A stretch of DNA of 64,000 nt from positions 1 to 64,000 of the forward strand of contig CAUAAZ010000001.1 in the NCBI GenBank assembly GCA_958427145.1. The letters run 5' to 3'. Within the stretch, counting starts at the first letter, position 1. Every line of letters begins with the position of its first letter. Under the pieces are notes generated by a model, which had not been told where the DNA came from, made no database searches, and saw only the letters and a list, made by a program, of their open reading frames with translations. Shown piece by piece: positions 41,626-50,805 of this stretch. Source of the stretch: an uncultured Collinsella sp. GTDB taxonomy: Bacteria > Actinomycetota > Coriobacteriia > Coriobacteriales > Coriobacteriaceae. Position numbers and translations under genes: made by a program.

Positions 41626-41839
41626 CCCCTATTCCTTTCAAAATCCCTGTTATTTAAGAAACTGCCGTGGGTTATACCTCATGCCTTAATTGTCGTTTTC
41701 AGCATGTCTTTAGACGAGGGCAGCTGTTTGCAATCCGAAATAATACACATTCGTTCGCAGCACTTGTTGTTCAATAATTGGCATAAAACGGGCAGGTCAA
41801 CCATTCATTGCCGATTAACCCGCCCCTTCCGTGCAGAAC

Positions 41840-42655
41840 TTATTTATTTACATCGTAGCTGAAAACAGATGCGACAACGCGCGCAGCGTCAACATCGGAC
41901 ATTGCCTCGAACTTGACTTTCTCACCCGGCGCCCACGAAGAAGTGTCCGCATAGGTCTCCTCCGCTTTGATGTCGTCTGCATCATAGAGAGCAAGTGTCA
42001 GGCTGACGTTAGAGAACGATATACCAGAGGTGTTCTCAACTACCGCCGTATACGTATACAGACCGTAACCGTCATCCGATTTTTCGAAATTTGCTCCCTG
42101 AATCAAACTGTTGATGGCATCCTCGTAGCGGGTCTTCTCTGCTACGGACTTTCCATTCTTAATTAAGTCGTTGAAATCATCCTCGTATTTCTCCCCGACT
42201 TCCAGCCCGTAATTATCAACAAGCTTTTTGAGCTGCGCAGACCGCTTATCGTAGACCTTATTCCACTCTTCGTAATAATCCGAAGACGATTGCGAGTAAT
42301 CCTCGGTCACTTTAAGCTGGTCATCAAGCAGATTCAGATACGTGATTACGTCCTGTTGCATCTTGGAATCCTTAAACCTAGCGTTCTTGAGTTCCTTGTC
42401 GTTCTTGATTTCGGCCTCAATAGCTTCCTGGATATTCTCGGTTGAATGAGGATCATCATCGTTTGCATTAGATTCAATGACGTCGGACCTTCTCTCAAAC
42501 CCGGCAGCGATAACATTCATCGCCTTATCGTCGACATATTTCGACTTTGCAGCGTTTGCATCATTCTGTGAACAGGCCGAAATGAACCCCAGAGAACAGA
42601 TGAGTAGTACAAGCAAACCCATCATGGGCATCTTTTTAGTAATATTTCGTTTCAC
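41840..42655 (-). CDS. Lipoprotein with FxLYD-type C-terminal domain
   Basis: The 271-residue protein starts at a GTG (42655) behind AAGGGAAATAGTC. A lipoprotein signal (about 1-27) ends in the lipobox FISAC with Cys28. The middle is charged and helical (about 30-190), and the C-terminus (about 205-265) has YTYTAVVENTSGISFSNVSL, typical of FxLYD domains found in surface lipoproteins. Role unknown; it is grouped with the DUF4230 and unknown genes downstream. AT-rich. Confidence 0.75.
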   Translation of the reverse strand: MKRNITKKMPMMGLLVLLICSLGFISACSQNDANAAKSKYVDDKAMNVIAAGFERRSDVIESNANDDDPHSTENIQEAIEAEIKNDKELKNARFKDSKMQQDVITYLNLLDDQLKVTEDYSQSSSDYYEEWNKVYDKRSAQLKKLVDNYGLEVGEKYEDDFNDLIKNGKSVAEKTRYEDAINSLIQGANFEKSDDGYGLYTYTAVVENTSGISFSNVSLTLALYDADDIKAEETYADTSSWAPGEKVKFEAMSDVDAARVVASVFSYDVNK

Positions 42656-42816
42656 GACTATTTCCCTTCGATTGACGTTGCAACTCATAGCCCCTCATCA
42701 AAAAGCAGACGAATTGACAACGCGGTGGCACTATTTGGCTTAAGGGCGTGAACTGGATAAATGCTGAGGGAAGGAGCGGGCCCGCGTAAGAATACTACCC
42801 TCATCAAAATGTCTAG

Positions 42817-43452
42817 TTAAAGCGAACGATTAAACGGCGGGCGGTCAACAATAGTTGAATCCGCCCGTCTCCAACAATCAAACGTCGACGGACTAACGCC
42901 CAATAGTGCGGCAGCATCCCGCCTTGTCACCCCACCTCCTTTAAATGATTGGACAACTGAGCGATAGTTTTCTGGACGCTCGATCATTGGGCGTCCAAAT
43001 CGAATGCCGCGTGATCGCGCCGAAGCAATACCTTCAGCTTGTCTTTGCTTTATGTTTTCGCGCTCCACCTGAGCCACGTAGCTCAAAACTTGAAGCACTA
43101 GGTCGGCAATAAAAGTCCCCGTAATCCCATTGGGCTGTTCGCGTGTATCAAGCAATGGCATATCGAGTACTACGATGGCAACGCATTTGTCCATCGTTAT
43201 GCGACGCCATTCATCGAGAACCTCCCGGTAGTCGCGACCTAATCGGTCGATACTCTTAATCACCAGAACGTCCCCCTCGCGCAGACGACGAAGAAGACGC
43301 TGGTACTGAGGACGCCTGAAGTCCTTTCCGCTCGCTTTGTCAGCGTAGATCAAATTCGTTTGGACCGGAAACCGCTCCAGCGCATCCAGTTGGCGATCCA
43401 GGTTCTGATCTGCTGACGAAACTCGAGCATACCCATAGACTCTGTTTTTCAT
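42817..43452 (-). CDS. Small serine recombinase (resolvase/invertase family)
   Basis: The 211-residue protein has the resolvase catalytic domain with YARVSSADQNLDRQ (Ser12 as nucleophile), VIKSIDRLGRDYREV and AQVERENIKQRQAEGIASAR, and a C-terminal helix-turn-helix (TRRDAAALLGVSPSTFDCWR). Members carry out inversion, resolution or insertion at paired sites. ATG 43452 follows AGGGGCAATC. No flanking gene with phage or transposon structure was found and no invertible segment could be identified by eye, but its presence next to an AT-rich cassette suggests the block was acquired. Confidence 0.88.
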   Translation of the reverse strand: MKNRVYGYARVSSADQNLDRQLDALERFPVQTNLIYADKASGKDFRRPQYQRLLRRLREGDVLVIKSIDRLGRDYREVLDEWRRITMDKCVAIVVLDMPLLDTREQPNGITGTFIADLVLQVLSYVAQVERENIKQRQAEGIASARSRGIRFGRPMIERPENYRSVVQSFKGGGVTRRDAAALLGVSPSTFDCWRRADSTIVDRPPFNRSL

Positions 43453-43621
43453 GATTGCCCCTATCAGCCGCACGATGGCAGCATCAGCTCATTTGAGAGC
43501 CCACTCACAATAGGGCGTGCAAATTTCGCGAATGGGTTGAACCCATTTTCGGGCTCCAACGTAAGTTATTCAAGCACCACTTCGATAACGCGCGACGCTA
43601 ACCTGATACTTTGAAATAAAA

Positions 43622-43667
43622 TTAATCATTTTTAACTGAAATTAACTAAAATAAAATGAAGTTAACT
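43622..43667 (+). promoter_or_regulatory. 10-bp-phased TTAACT repeats upstream of the first ATPase
   Basis: TTAACT occurs at 43632, 43642 and 43662, with a variant TTAATC at 43622, so all lie in exact 10-bp register, 23-68 bp before the start. This matches the layout seen at the paralogous ATPase (48490-48519). Confidence 0.65.
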
Positions 43668-43689
43668 CGAGACGCTGAAGGAGGGCACA

Positions 43690-44790
43690 GTGGAGTATCT
43701 CGAAAACCCGTTTACTCCTAGTTTTGGTGAGGTTCCCGCACATCTTGCCGGAAGGCAGGAGATCATTCGTGATCTGGACCGTGCCTTCTTGAGCCAGCGC
43801 AGGCGCCCAGAATTGACCTCGATCTTCTCAGGCGCGCGTGGAACCGGTAAAACCGCTCTCATGTCGTCGCTCGCGACGAGGGCGGAATCCCACGGCTGGA
43901 TAGCCGTAAAGGCGACCGCGCTCCCGGGAATGCTTGAGGAAATCGAGTTCGGGGCGAAACGTGCCGCAGGCCATCTCATCGACCCGTCTCACAACTTCGA
44001 AGTCACCGGTCTCGGAATTGCACCGCTCGGCAGCATCGAGGTCAATCGCGTTCACGATGCCTCTACCTGGCGCTATCGCATGAGCGACATCATCGACCGG
44101 CTCAACGAAGCGGGCACCGGGCTGCTCGTCACGGTTGACGAGGTGGACCCGACACTCGGCGAGATGATTCAGCTCGCAGCGACGTATCAGCACTTTGTGA
44201 CCGATGGAAAACGCGTCTCGCTGCTCATGGCGGGACTTCCCAACAACGTCTCGACATTGCTGAACCACAAGACGGTCTCGTTCCTTCGCCGCGCCCAACA
44301 ATATCATCTGGGTCGCATTGCCGACTATGACGTGCGCGAGGCCTTGATTCGCACAATCCAGGAAAACGATCGCCTGGCAGATGCTGAGGGAATCGATAGA
44401 GCCGTTCGCTCGATCTCTGGTTTTCCCTTCCTATTGCAACTCGTAGGCTACCGTGCCTGGGATCTCACAAGCGATTCGAAGGAAATCTCGTCACGCGACT
44501 TTGACCTGGGAATCAAAATCGCGCGCGACGAGATGGATGACCGAATCCTCGCGGCAACCTATCGGGAACTCACTGCAGAGGACAAGCGATTCCTCATCGC
44601 CATGCTCGATGACGAGGAAGAGTCCACCACCGCCGACCTTGTCGAGCGCCTTAAGCGCTCACCGCAGCAGGTCTCCCGCTACCGACGCCGCATGATAGAT
44701 GCCGGCATCATCGGGGAACGAGGACGAGGGCTCGTCGCATTTGAATTGCCATTCTTCCGCGACTATCTCGCGGCTCAATGCGTGAAATAG
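43690..44790 (+). CDS. AAA-family ATPase with C-terminal winged helix, copy 1
   Basis: The 366-residue protein (GTG start behind GGAGGGCACA) has Walker A GARGTGKT (48-55) and Walker B LLVTVDEV (144-151), in an AAA_16-like ATPase, and a C-terminal winged-helix region (about 288-350, RSPQQVSRYRRRMIDAGIIG). Overall form suggests a regulatory or orphan archaeal-type ATPase. It is a paralog of the protein at 47336-48454; both share GLP-rich and FLRRAQQ segments (MAGLPNNV and FAGLPSMV). No effector domain is fused. Role unknown. Confidence 0.75.
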   Translation: MEYLENPFTPSFGEVPAHLAGRQEIIRDLDRAFLSQRRRPELTSIFSGARGTGKTALMSSLATRAESHGWIAVKATALPGMLEEIEFGAKRAAGHLIDPSHNFEVTGLGIAPLGSIEVNRVHDASTWRYRMSDIIDRLNEAGTGLLVTVDEVDPTLGEMIQLAATYQHFVTDGKRVSLLMAGLPNNVSTLLNHKTVSFLRRAQQYHLGRIADYDVREALIRTIQENDRLADAEGIDRAVRSISGFPFLLQLVGYRAWDLTSDSKEISSRDFDLGIKIARDEMDDRILAATYRELTAEDKRFLIAMLDDEEESTTADLVERLKRSPQQVSRYRRRMIDAGIIGERGRGLVAFELPFFRDYLAAQCVK

Positions 44791-44796
44791 AAGTCA

Positions 44797-44826
44797 ATGC
44801 GACAAAGGGGCGCCCCTTTGTCGCAT
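44797..44826. terminator. Perfect 30-bp palindrome, bidirectional terminator
   Basis: ATGCGACAAAGGGGC is followed immediately by its exact complement, with no spacer, filling the gap between the convergent ATPase and UvrA2 genes. Confidence 0.8.
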
Positions 44827-44829
44827 CGC

Positions 44830-47343
44830 CTATAGATAACGACCGGTAATGCTCTTGGAGCAAGCTGCGATGTCGCCCGGCGTACCGGCGCAGACGATTT
44901 GCCCGCCCGCATCGCCACCGCCTGGGCCCATGTCGATCACGTAATCGGCGTTGCGGATAAGGTCGAGATCGTGTTCAATCACGATAACCGTGGCGCCTTT
45001 GGCAACAAGGCCGTCGAACACACTCAGCAACACCTGAACATCGAGCGGATGTAGTCCGATTGTGGGCTCATCGAACACGAATACGGCGTCGTCCTGCACG
45101 CGGCCCATCTCGCTCGCAAGCTTAAGACGCTGCGCCTCGCCGCCCGAGAGCGCCGGCGTGGGCTCACCAAGCGTGAGATAGCCCAAGCCCAGGCCGTGCA
45201 AGGTCTGCAAACGCGTCTGAACTTTCTTGAGCCCCACCGTGGCGTCGAGGGCCTCATCCACACTCATGTCCATGAGCTGCGGCAACGTAAGCAGACTCCC
45301 GTCCTTGCCCTCGCGATGGATATGCGAAGCCGCGTCTGCATAACGAGAACCGCGACATGCCGGACAGACGATCTCGACGTCGGGCAAAAACTGCACGTCG
45401 AGCGATATCGAGCCCGTGCCATCGCACGTAGGGCAGCGCAAGGCGCCGGTGTTGTAGCTAAAGGCGCCCGCCTTGTAACCGGCTGCCTTGGCCTCGGGCG
45501 TACGGGCGAAGGCGCGGCGCAGCTCATCATGGATGTCGGCATAGGTCGCCACCGTCGAGCGCACGTTGGCACCGATGGGCGTGGCGTCAATCAGGTTGGC
45601 ACGCGCAATGCCCTCGGCATCGACCCAACGCACGTGCCCCGGCAGACGCTCGCCAGCTGCCTGCGCCTTAAGTGCCGGGATGAGCGTCTCGAGCACGAGC
45701 GTCGTCTTACCCGAACCCGAAACACCCGTAACCGCGACCAAGCGACCGCGCGGGATATCGACTTCGAGCGGCTTGACGGTATGGATGGCATCGGTCGCCA
45801 CACGGATATGGCCCTGGTCGAACATTTCGTCGTCAGTCACCTGTGGGCGCAAGCGCTTGGACTCTGCGCGCAAAAACGGGGCGATGCGGCTGCTTTGCGA
45901 TTGTTCGACCTCGTCTACCGTACCAGCGGCGATCACATTGCCGCCGTCTGCTCCGGCAACGGGGCCCATCTCGACCAGATAGTCGGCTTCCGCCAGTACG
46001 CGCGTGTCGTGGTCGACAACAACCACGGTGTTGCCGTCATCCACCAGATCGCGCATCACGCCCACCAAGCCGTCGACATTGGCAGGATGCAGGCCGATCG
46101 AAGGCTCGTCCAGCACATAAAGCACGCCCGTCGACCGGTTGCGCACCACGCGGGCAAGCTGCACGCGCTGGCGCTCACCCGTGGAGAGTGTGGCACCAGC
46201 GCGGTCGAGTGAAAGGTAATCGAGACCCAGGTCGACCAGACGACGGGCCGCGCTCAAAAACGAATCGCAGATATCCGTCGCCATGGGCCGCATCTCGGGC
46301 GGCAAGGATGCGGGCACCCCGCGCATCCACTCAATCGCCTCACCCAGCGTCATGGCCGCGGCCTGCGCCAGATTGATACCGCGCACCTGGGGCTGGCGTG
46401 CAGCCTCGGAGAGACGCGTGCCACCGCAATCGCGGCATGCTCCCTCGCGCAAAAAGCGCGCAACGCGTTTGAGACCCTTATCGTCCTTAACCTTGGCGAG
46501 CGCATTCTCGACGGTATAGACGGCGCTGTAATAGGTGAAGTCGAGCGGCGTGGCGCCCTCGCCGTTTTTGGGAACGTAGAGAATGTGCTTCTTAACCGCC
46601 GGGCCATGAAACACGATGTCGCGCTCTTGAGGCGTAAGCTGGTTAAACGGCACGTCGGTGCGCACGCCCATCTCGCCGGCCACCTGCTTCATCAGATCCC
46701 ACATGAGCGTGCCCCAAGGAAGCACCGCGCCCTCGTTGATAGTCTTCGACTCATCGGGCACCAGGCTCGCCTCGTCCACCTCGCGCATAACGCCCGTGCC
46801 GCCACAAGTGGGACACGCGCCGCCGCTATTGAAAGCCAAATCCTCGGCACTCGGCGCGTAGAACTCGCGACCGCACGCAGGGCACGTGAGCGCCAGGCCA
46901 GCGGCCACGTTAAGGCTCGGCTCTACACGCGCCCCGCAATGCGGGCACACATGATGGGCGCAACGGCTAAAGAGCAGACGCAGGCTATTGTTGAGCTCGG
47001 TCATGGTGCCAAAAGTGGAACGCACGCCTGGCACGCTCGGACGCTGGTGCAGCGCGAGCGCCGCCGGCACGTGCAGTACCTCGTCCACTTGGGCGTGTTC
47101 GGCCTGCGTCAGGCGACGGCGAGTATAGGTGCTGAGTGCTTCCAAGTAGCGACGCGAGCCCTCGGCATAAAGAACCCCCAGCGCCAGCGAACTCTTACCC
47201 GAACCCGATACGCCGGCAATGCCCACAAGCCTTCCCAGCGGAATATCGATATCGATGTCCTTGAGGTTGTGTACACGCGCGCCACGCACCTCGATCGCCT
47301 GCGGGCTCATCTTCTGTTCCGTCACCTTTATCACCCTACTCAT
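44830..47343 (-). CDS. uvrA2: UvrA2-type excinuclease-like ABC ATPase
   Basis: The 837-residue protein has two ABC ATPase modules (Walker A GVSGSGKSS near 43 and GVSGSGKTT near 555, signatures LSTGERQRV and LSGGEAQRLK) and zinc-binding CxxC pairs such as CPHCG, CPACG, CPTCGGTG. It is about 100 residues shorter than canonical UvrA and lacks the UvrB-interaction domain, which marks the UvrA2/drug-resistance branch. Such proteins are linked to tolerance of DNA-intercalating drugs or of UV damage. The ATG at 47343 overlaps the stop of the upstream ATPase gene (ATGAGTAG); an ATG at 47310 is an alternative start. Confidence 0.88.
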   Translation of the reverse strand: MSRVIKVTEQKMSPQAIEVRGARVHNLKDIDIDIPLGRLVGIAGVSGSGKSSLALGVLYAEGSRRYLEALSTYTRRRLTQAEHAQVDEVLHVPAALALHQRPSVPGVRSTFGTMTELNNSLRLLFSRCAHHVCPHCGARVEPSLNVAAGLALTCPACGREFYAPSAEDLAFNSGGACPTCGGTGVMREVDEASLVPDESKTINEGAVLPWGTLMWDLMKQVAGEMGVRTDVPFNQLTPQERDIVFHGPAVKKHILYVPKNGEGATPLDFTYYSAVYTVENALAKVKDDKGLKRVARFLREGACRDCGGTRLSEAARQPQVRGINLAQAAAMTLGEAIEWMRGVPASLPPEMRPMATDICDSFLSAARRLVDLGLDYLSLDRAGATLSTGERQRVQLARVVRNRSTGVLYVLDEPSIGLHPANVDGLVGVMRDLVDDGNTVVVVDHDTRVLAEADYLVEMGPVAGADGGNVIAAGTVDEVEQSQSSRIAPFLRAESKRLRPQVTDDEMFDQGHIRVATDAIHTVKPLEVDIPRGRLVAVTGVSGSGKTTLVLETLIPALKAQAAGERLPGHVRWVDAEGIARANLIDATPIGANVRSTVATYADIHDELRRAFARTPEAKAAGYKAGAFSYNTGALRCPTCDGTGSISLDVQFLPDVEIVCPACRGSRYADAASHIHREGKDGSLLTLPQLMDMSVDEALDATVGLKKVQTRLQTLHGLGLGYLTLGEPTPALSGGEAQRLKLASEMGRVQDDAVFVFDEPTIGLHPLDVQVLLSVFDGLVAKGATVIVIEHDLDLIRNADYVIDMGPGGGDAGGQIVCAGTPGDIAACSKSITGRYL

Positions 47344-48454
47344 GCCATAAAATGCAGTCGCAGATATACTCGCCCAGCATGGGCACGGTAAACCGGACGA
47401 GGCCGTATCCGGCAGCCTCGATGACGCGCTCGCGAATCAGGCTTGCGCGATATTTGCTCGCCCAACTCTGAGTATGGTCGCAGCGCTCAATGATATCCGC
47501 CATACGCGTCGGTTTACCCTCGTCAACCGCCATGGCCTCGATAAAGAGGCGTTGCGGACTGCGCAATCCATAATACAGGGGCGCGTCGACCGCTTCGTAG
47601 AACTCGGAGACGGCATCCGCATGGCCATCCTCGACATCGCGCCTTTCGATGACCTGCGAGCCACGCCGGACGGCAGAGCGCCACATGTAATATCCCACCA
47701 GCTGAACCATGTAGGGATGCCCCATGCTCTTGCGCGCCGCAAGGTCCGCCGTCTCCGCGTCAACGTAAAGACCAGCGTCTTTGACCGTCTGGATATACGA
47801 ATCGCGCACCTCGGGCAAAGATATCGCCCCCAACGTACGCTGCTGGGCACGCCGCAAAAACGTCACGCTCGGCTCTTCGAGCAGATCGTCAACCATACTG
47901 GGCAAGCCGGCGAACGCCAGCGCAAGACCGCGCTGGTCGCTATCGGGCAAGCCCGTGGCATCCTGGTCTCCGAGCACCTGCTGATAGAGAACGGCAAGAG
48001 CCGCCAGTTCCTCGATAGACGCCGATTGCGCCTCGTCAATCGCAAACAGTATGCCCTTGCCTGGACCGAGCCTCTTGAGGCGCTCGTTGACCAGCCCTCG
48101 CAACGTCTCGCCCTTTGCCCGCGCCGCCTCGACCGACATCCGGCCAAACGACGGACCGAACTCCATTGACGTCACAACGGGTTTATTCGAGCGAAGCGCG
48201 TCGGCCAAGCGGTCGCATAAGCCAAGCGAAGCGGAATCGGAGACAACCGCCCATCCGCGCTCATTGGCTAGACGTTGCAGTTCCCGTAGGAGAACCGTCT
48301 TGCCACAGCCGCGGTTTCCCGTAATGAGCATGAGTCTACCCGGCGCTCCGGCGCCGTTATCGAGCCCTTCCTCGAAATCTTCGATGACCGACTCGCGGCC
48401 GATGAGTATCGGAGGCCGCTTGCCAGCCGTGGGCTTAAAGGGATTTGGATTCAT
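47336..48454 (-). CDS. AAA-family ATPase with C-terminal winged helix, copy 2
   Basis: The 372-residue paralog has Walker A GNRGCGKT (46-53) and Walker B GILFAIDEAQ (134-143 approximately). Like copy 1, it has FLRRAQQ after a GLPSMV segment and a C-terminal winged-helix part (WASKYRASLIRERVIEAAGY). Its stop codon overlaps the uvrA2 start by 8 bp, so the two are translationally coupled. Three 10-bp repeats precede it. Function is unknown; coupling with UvrA2 hints at a link to DNA damage or drug response. Confidence 0.75.
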   Translation of the reverse strand: MNPNPFKPTAGKRPPILIGRESVIEDFEEGLDNGAGAPGRLMLITGNRGCGKTVLLRELQRLANERGWAVVSDSASLGLCDRLADALRSNKPVVTSMEFGPSFGRMSVEAARAKGETLRGLVNERLKRLGPGKGILFAIDEAQSASIEELAALAVLYQQVLGDQDATGLPDSDQRGLALAFAGLPSMVDDLLEEPSVTFLRRAQQRTLGAISLPEVRDSYIQTVKDAGLYVDAETADLAARKSMGHPYMVQLVGYYMWRSAVRRGSQVIERRDVEDGHADAVSEFYEAVDAPLYYGLRSPQRLFIEAMAVDEGKPTRMADIIERCDHTQSWASKYRASLIRERVIEAAGYGLVRFTVPMLGEYICDCILWHE

Positions 48455-48489
48455 GTCGGCCTCCTCGGATTGGCAAACCCTGGTAATAG

Positions 48490-48519
48490 TTATACCAACT
48501 TATACCGAGTTATACCAAT
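48490..48519 (-). promoter_or_regulatory. 10-bp-phased TTATACC repeats upstream of the second ATPase
   Basis: TTATACC starts at 48490, 48500 and 48510, giving exactly one repeat per helical turn, 36-65 bp upstream of the ATPase start. They may be binding sites for the winged-helix ATPase itself. Confidence 0.7.
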
Positions 48520-48525
48520 AGCATA

Positions 48526-48550
48526 TGACAAAGGAGCTGTCCCTTTGTCA
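48526..48550. terminator. GTCCC-family hairpin over the GTPase stop codon
   Basis: TGACAAAGG (48526-48534) pairs with CCTTTGTCA (48542-48550) around a loop ending TGTC. The right arm contains the minus-strand TGA stop of the GTPase gene. Confidence 0.7.
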
Positions 48551-50551
48551 CATGTGGCCGAAAAACTCGGCGCCTGCTGCTCGCCAGGGGCGGAAGGTGG
48601 CGGGATCGACCTTTACGTGCGCCGCGGCGGGTACGTCGTACCATTTGACCGTGTAACCGGCGCCGTGAGAGCAAAAGACCGAATCGGGCGTGTTGGGCAG
48701 ATCGGCCTCGGGCCCATAGGCGGCCGTCTCGATGACGCGCTCGGCATCATGGCAAGCCGCATAGCCGGCGAACTCCAGGTATAGATGACCGCGACCGCTC
48801 GTGTAGGCAGCCACCTCCAGCGCGTAATCCTGCACCTCGGATGCTGGCACGCGACCCACAAGCTTCGCCCGGTCTCCTGCCATCGTCGGCGGCTCGTACT
48901 CGGCACCCATGCGCGTGGCATCCGAGAGCGCCCGACCCACGCACTCCCCCGGTACCTCGAGCTCAAAGCGATACCACGGCTCCAACAGCACCGCCGCGCC
49001 GGCCTCACGCGCCTGCATCAAGCCCTGGCGAATCGCGCGGTACGTTGCCTGACGAAAATCGCCGCCCTCGGTGTGCTTGGCATGCGCACGACCGCCCGTG
49101 AGCGTAATGCGAATATCGGTGATGGGAGAGCCGGTCAGCACGCCCAGGTGATCGCGCTCCATGGCGTTGGTGAGCGCCAAACGCTGCCAGTTAAGATCGA
49201 GCTCGTCGGTCGAGGCCACGGTGCCAAACTGCACGCCCGAACCCGCTGGCAACGGCTCCAGGCTCAGATGCACCTCGGCATAGTGGCGCAGTGGCTCAAA
49301 GTGACCCACGCCCTCGACCGACTGCGAAATAGTCTCCTTATAGAGGATGCCGCCAGACTCAAACGAAACCGAAAGGCCAAAGCGATCGGCCAACACCCGC
49401 TGCACGACCTCGAGCTGCACGGCGCCCATCAACTGCAAGTGAATCTGCTCCAGATGAGTATTCCAGCTTACGCCGAGCATGGGATCTTCGTCCGCCAGCT
49501 CAGTCAACGCTTTGAACACCGCATGGACATCGTGTTCGCCCGGAAGCACCGTATAGGTGAGGACTGGCGCAATGACGGGCGCATCGCACGCGGATTCCGC
49601 GCCCAGGGCGTCCCCTGGGCGAACGTGCGCAAGACCCGTCACGGCACAAATACCGCCAGCAGCAACTTCTTGGGCAAGCTCATACTTATCGCCGTTATAG
49701 ATGCGTACCTGATCGACCTTCTGCTCCCATGTCTCGGCACCGGAACGTCCGCCAATCACCTGCTTGGCATGCAGCGTGCCGCCGGTCACTTTAACCCAAG
49801 CCAAGCGCTCGCCGCGGTCCCCGCGGCTGACGCGATAGACGCGGGCGGCAAACTCCGGGAGCCACGCCTGTTCGCGCATCAGCGCGCATATACCATCCAA
49901 CAGCTCGTCCACACCTTGGTCCTTGAGCGCCGAGCCGGCAAAGCAGGGAAAGAGCTTGCGCTCAGCAACCATGCGCGACAGCGTCGCGGAGGAAAGCTCA
50001 CCCGCCTCAAGAAACTCCTCGAGCGCCGCCTCGTCTAACGCAGCAGCATCCTCCTGAACGGTGCCGCCCGCCAGCAGTTCGTTGGCATCCAGGCAGCCCT
50101 CGGAAAGACGCTGCCCAAGCTGTGCCAGCAAAACATCGCGGCCGGGATTCTCCAAATCGATCTTGTTGATAAAGATGAACGTCGGGATGTCATAGCGCGC
50201 AAGCAGGCGCCACAGGGTTTCGGTGTGCCCCTGTACGCCATCGTTGGCGCCTACCACCAGAATCGCGTAGTCCAGGGCACGCAGCGTGCGCTCCGCCTCG
50301 GCAGAAAAATCGACATGGCCGGGAGCGTCCACGAGCATAACGTGGGTGCCACCATGGTCGAGCACAGCCTGCGACGAGAAGATCGTAATGCCGCGCTCAC
50401 GCTCAATCTCGTTCGTATCCAGATGCGAGTCGCCATCGTCAACGCGGCCGCGCTTGCGAATGCGGCCCGCGTTAAACAGCATGGCCTCGGCCAGCGTGGT
50501 CTTGCCGGCATCGACATGCGCCAAGATTCCAACGACCGCTTGCTTCGACAT
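48548..50551 (-). CDS. TetM/TetW-like ribosomal-protection GTPase homolog
   Basis: The 667-residue EF-G-like GTPase has G1 AHVDAGKTT (10-18), G2 ERGITIFSSQ, G3 DAPGHVDF and G4 NKIDL, with the TetM-type domain layout: no EF-G domain G', and a C-terminal domain IV/V. Sequence is divergent from mobile tet genes, and its context is chromosomal, so tetracycline resistance cannot be assumed; it may be a housekeeping or otherwise regulated factor. ATG 50551 follows GAGGAGAGCC. Its stop overlaps a hairpin that lies before the ATPase promoter. Confidence 0.85.
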   Translation of the reverse strand: MSKQAVVGILAHVDAGKTTLAEAMLFNAGRIRKRGRVDDGDSHLDTNEIERERGITIFSSQAVLDHGGTHVMLVDAPGHVDFSAEAERTLRALDYAILVVGANDGVQGHTETLWRLLARYDIPTFIFINKIDLENPGRDVLLAQLGQRLSEGCLDANELLAGGTVQEDAAALDEAALEEFLEAGELSSATLSRMVAERKLFPCFAGSALKDQGVDELLDGICALMREQAWLPEFAARVYRVSRGDRGERLAWVKVTGGTLHAKQVIGGRSGAETWEQKVDQVRIYNGDKYELAQEVAAGGICAVTGLAHVRPGDALGAESACDAPVIAPVLTYTVLPGEHDVHAVFKALTELADEDPMLGVSWNTHLEQIHLQLMGAVQLEVVQRVLADRFGLSVSFESGGILYKETISQSVEGVGHFEPLRHYAEVHLSLEPLPAGSGVQFGTVASTDELDLNWQRLALTNAMERDHLGVLTGSPITDIRITLTGGRAHAKHTEGGDFRQATYRAIRQGLMQAREAGAAVLLEPWYRFELEVPGECVGRALSDATRMGAEYEPPTMAGDRAKLVGRVPASEVQDYALEVAAYTSGRGHLYLEFAGYAACHDAERVIETAAYGPEADLPNTPDSVFCSHGAGYTVKWYDVPAAAHVKVDPATFRPWRAAGAEFFGHM

Positions 50552-50738
50552 GGCTCTCCTCTTATTGCAAGCCCATCGCACGCGGCAACGGGCACCCTCG
50601 TTCCACACTGGATGATACAATTTACGGGCCGGCGGGCGAAGCGGGCCCTATCCCCCGACCGAGCTCATCGCCCCGCGTTGCCGCGCGGCGATTTTCGTAG
50701 GTTCGCGCCTTGCGAAAGCCGGCTTTCAAAACGGCGCA

Positions 50739-50778
50739 GCGAACGAAAATGGCCCCACCCGGAGCCATTTTCGTTCGC
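50739..50778 (-). terminator. Hairpin after the GNAT gene
   Basis: GCGAACGAAAATGGC (50739-50753) pairs perfectly with 50764-50778. A partial copy of the arm (ATTTTCGTAGGTTCGCG) lies at about 50691-50707. Confidence 0.7.
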
Positions 50779-50805
50779 GCGAATTGTTGATACGCGTCTC
50801 CGCTC

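Noticed and set aside
39883..44790. Prophage interpretation of the accessory block
   Set aside because: Only a serine recombinase is present; no capsid, tail, terminase or lysis genes.
48548..50551. Calling the GTPase a tetracycline resistance gene
   Set aside because: Divergent sequence and chromosomal housekeeping context; no mobile-element signs next to it.
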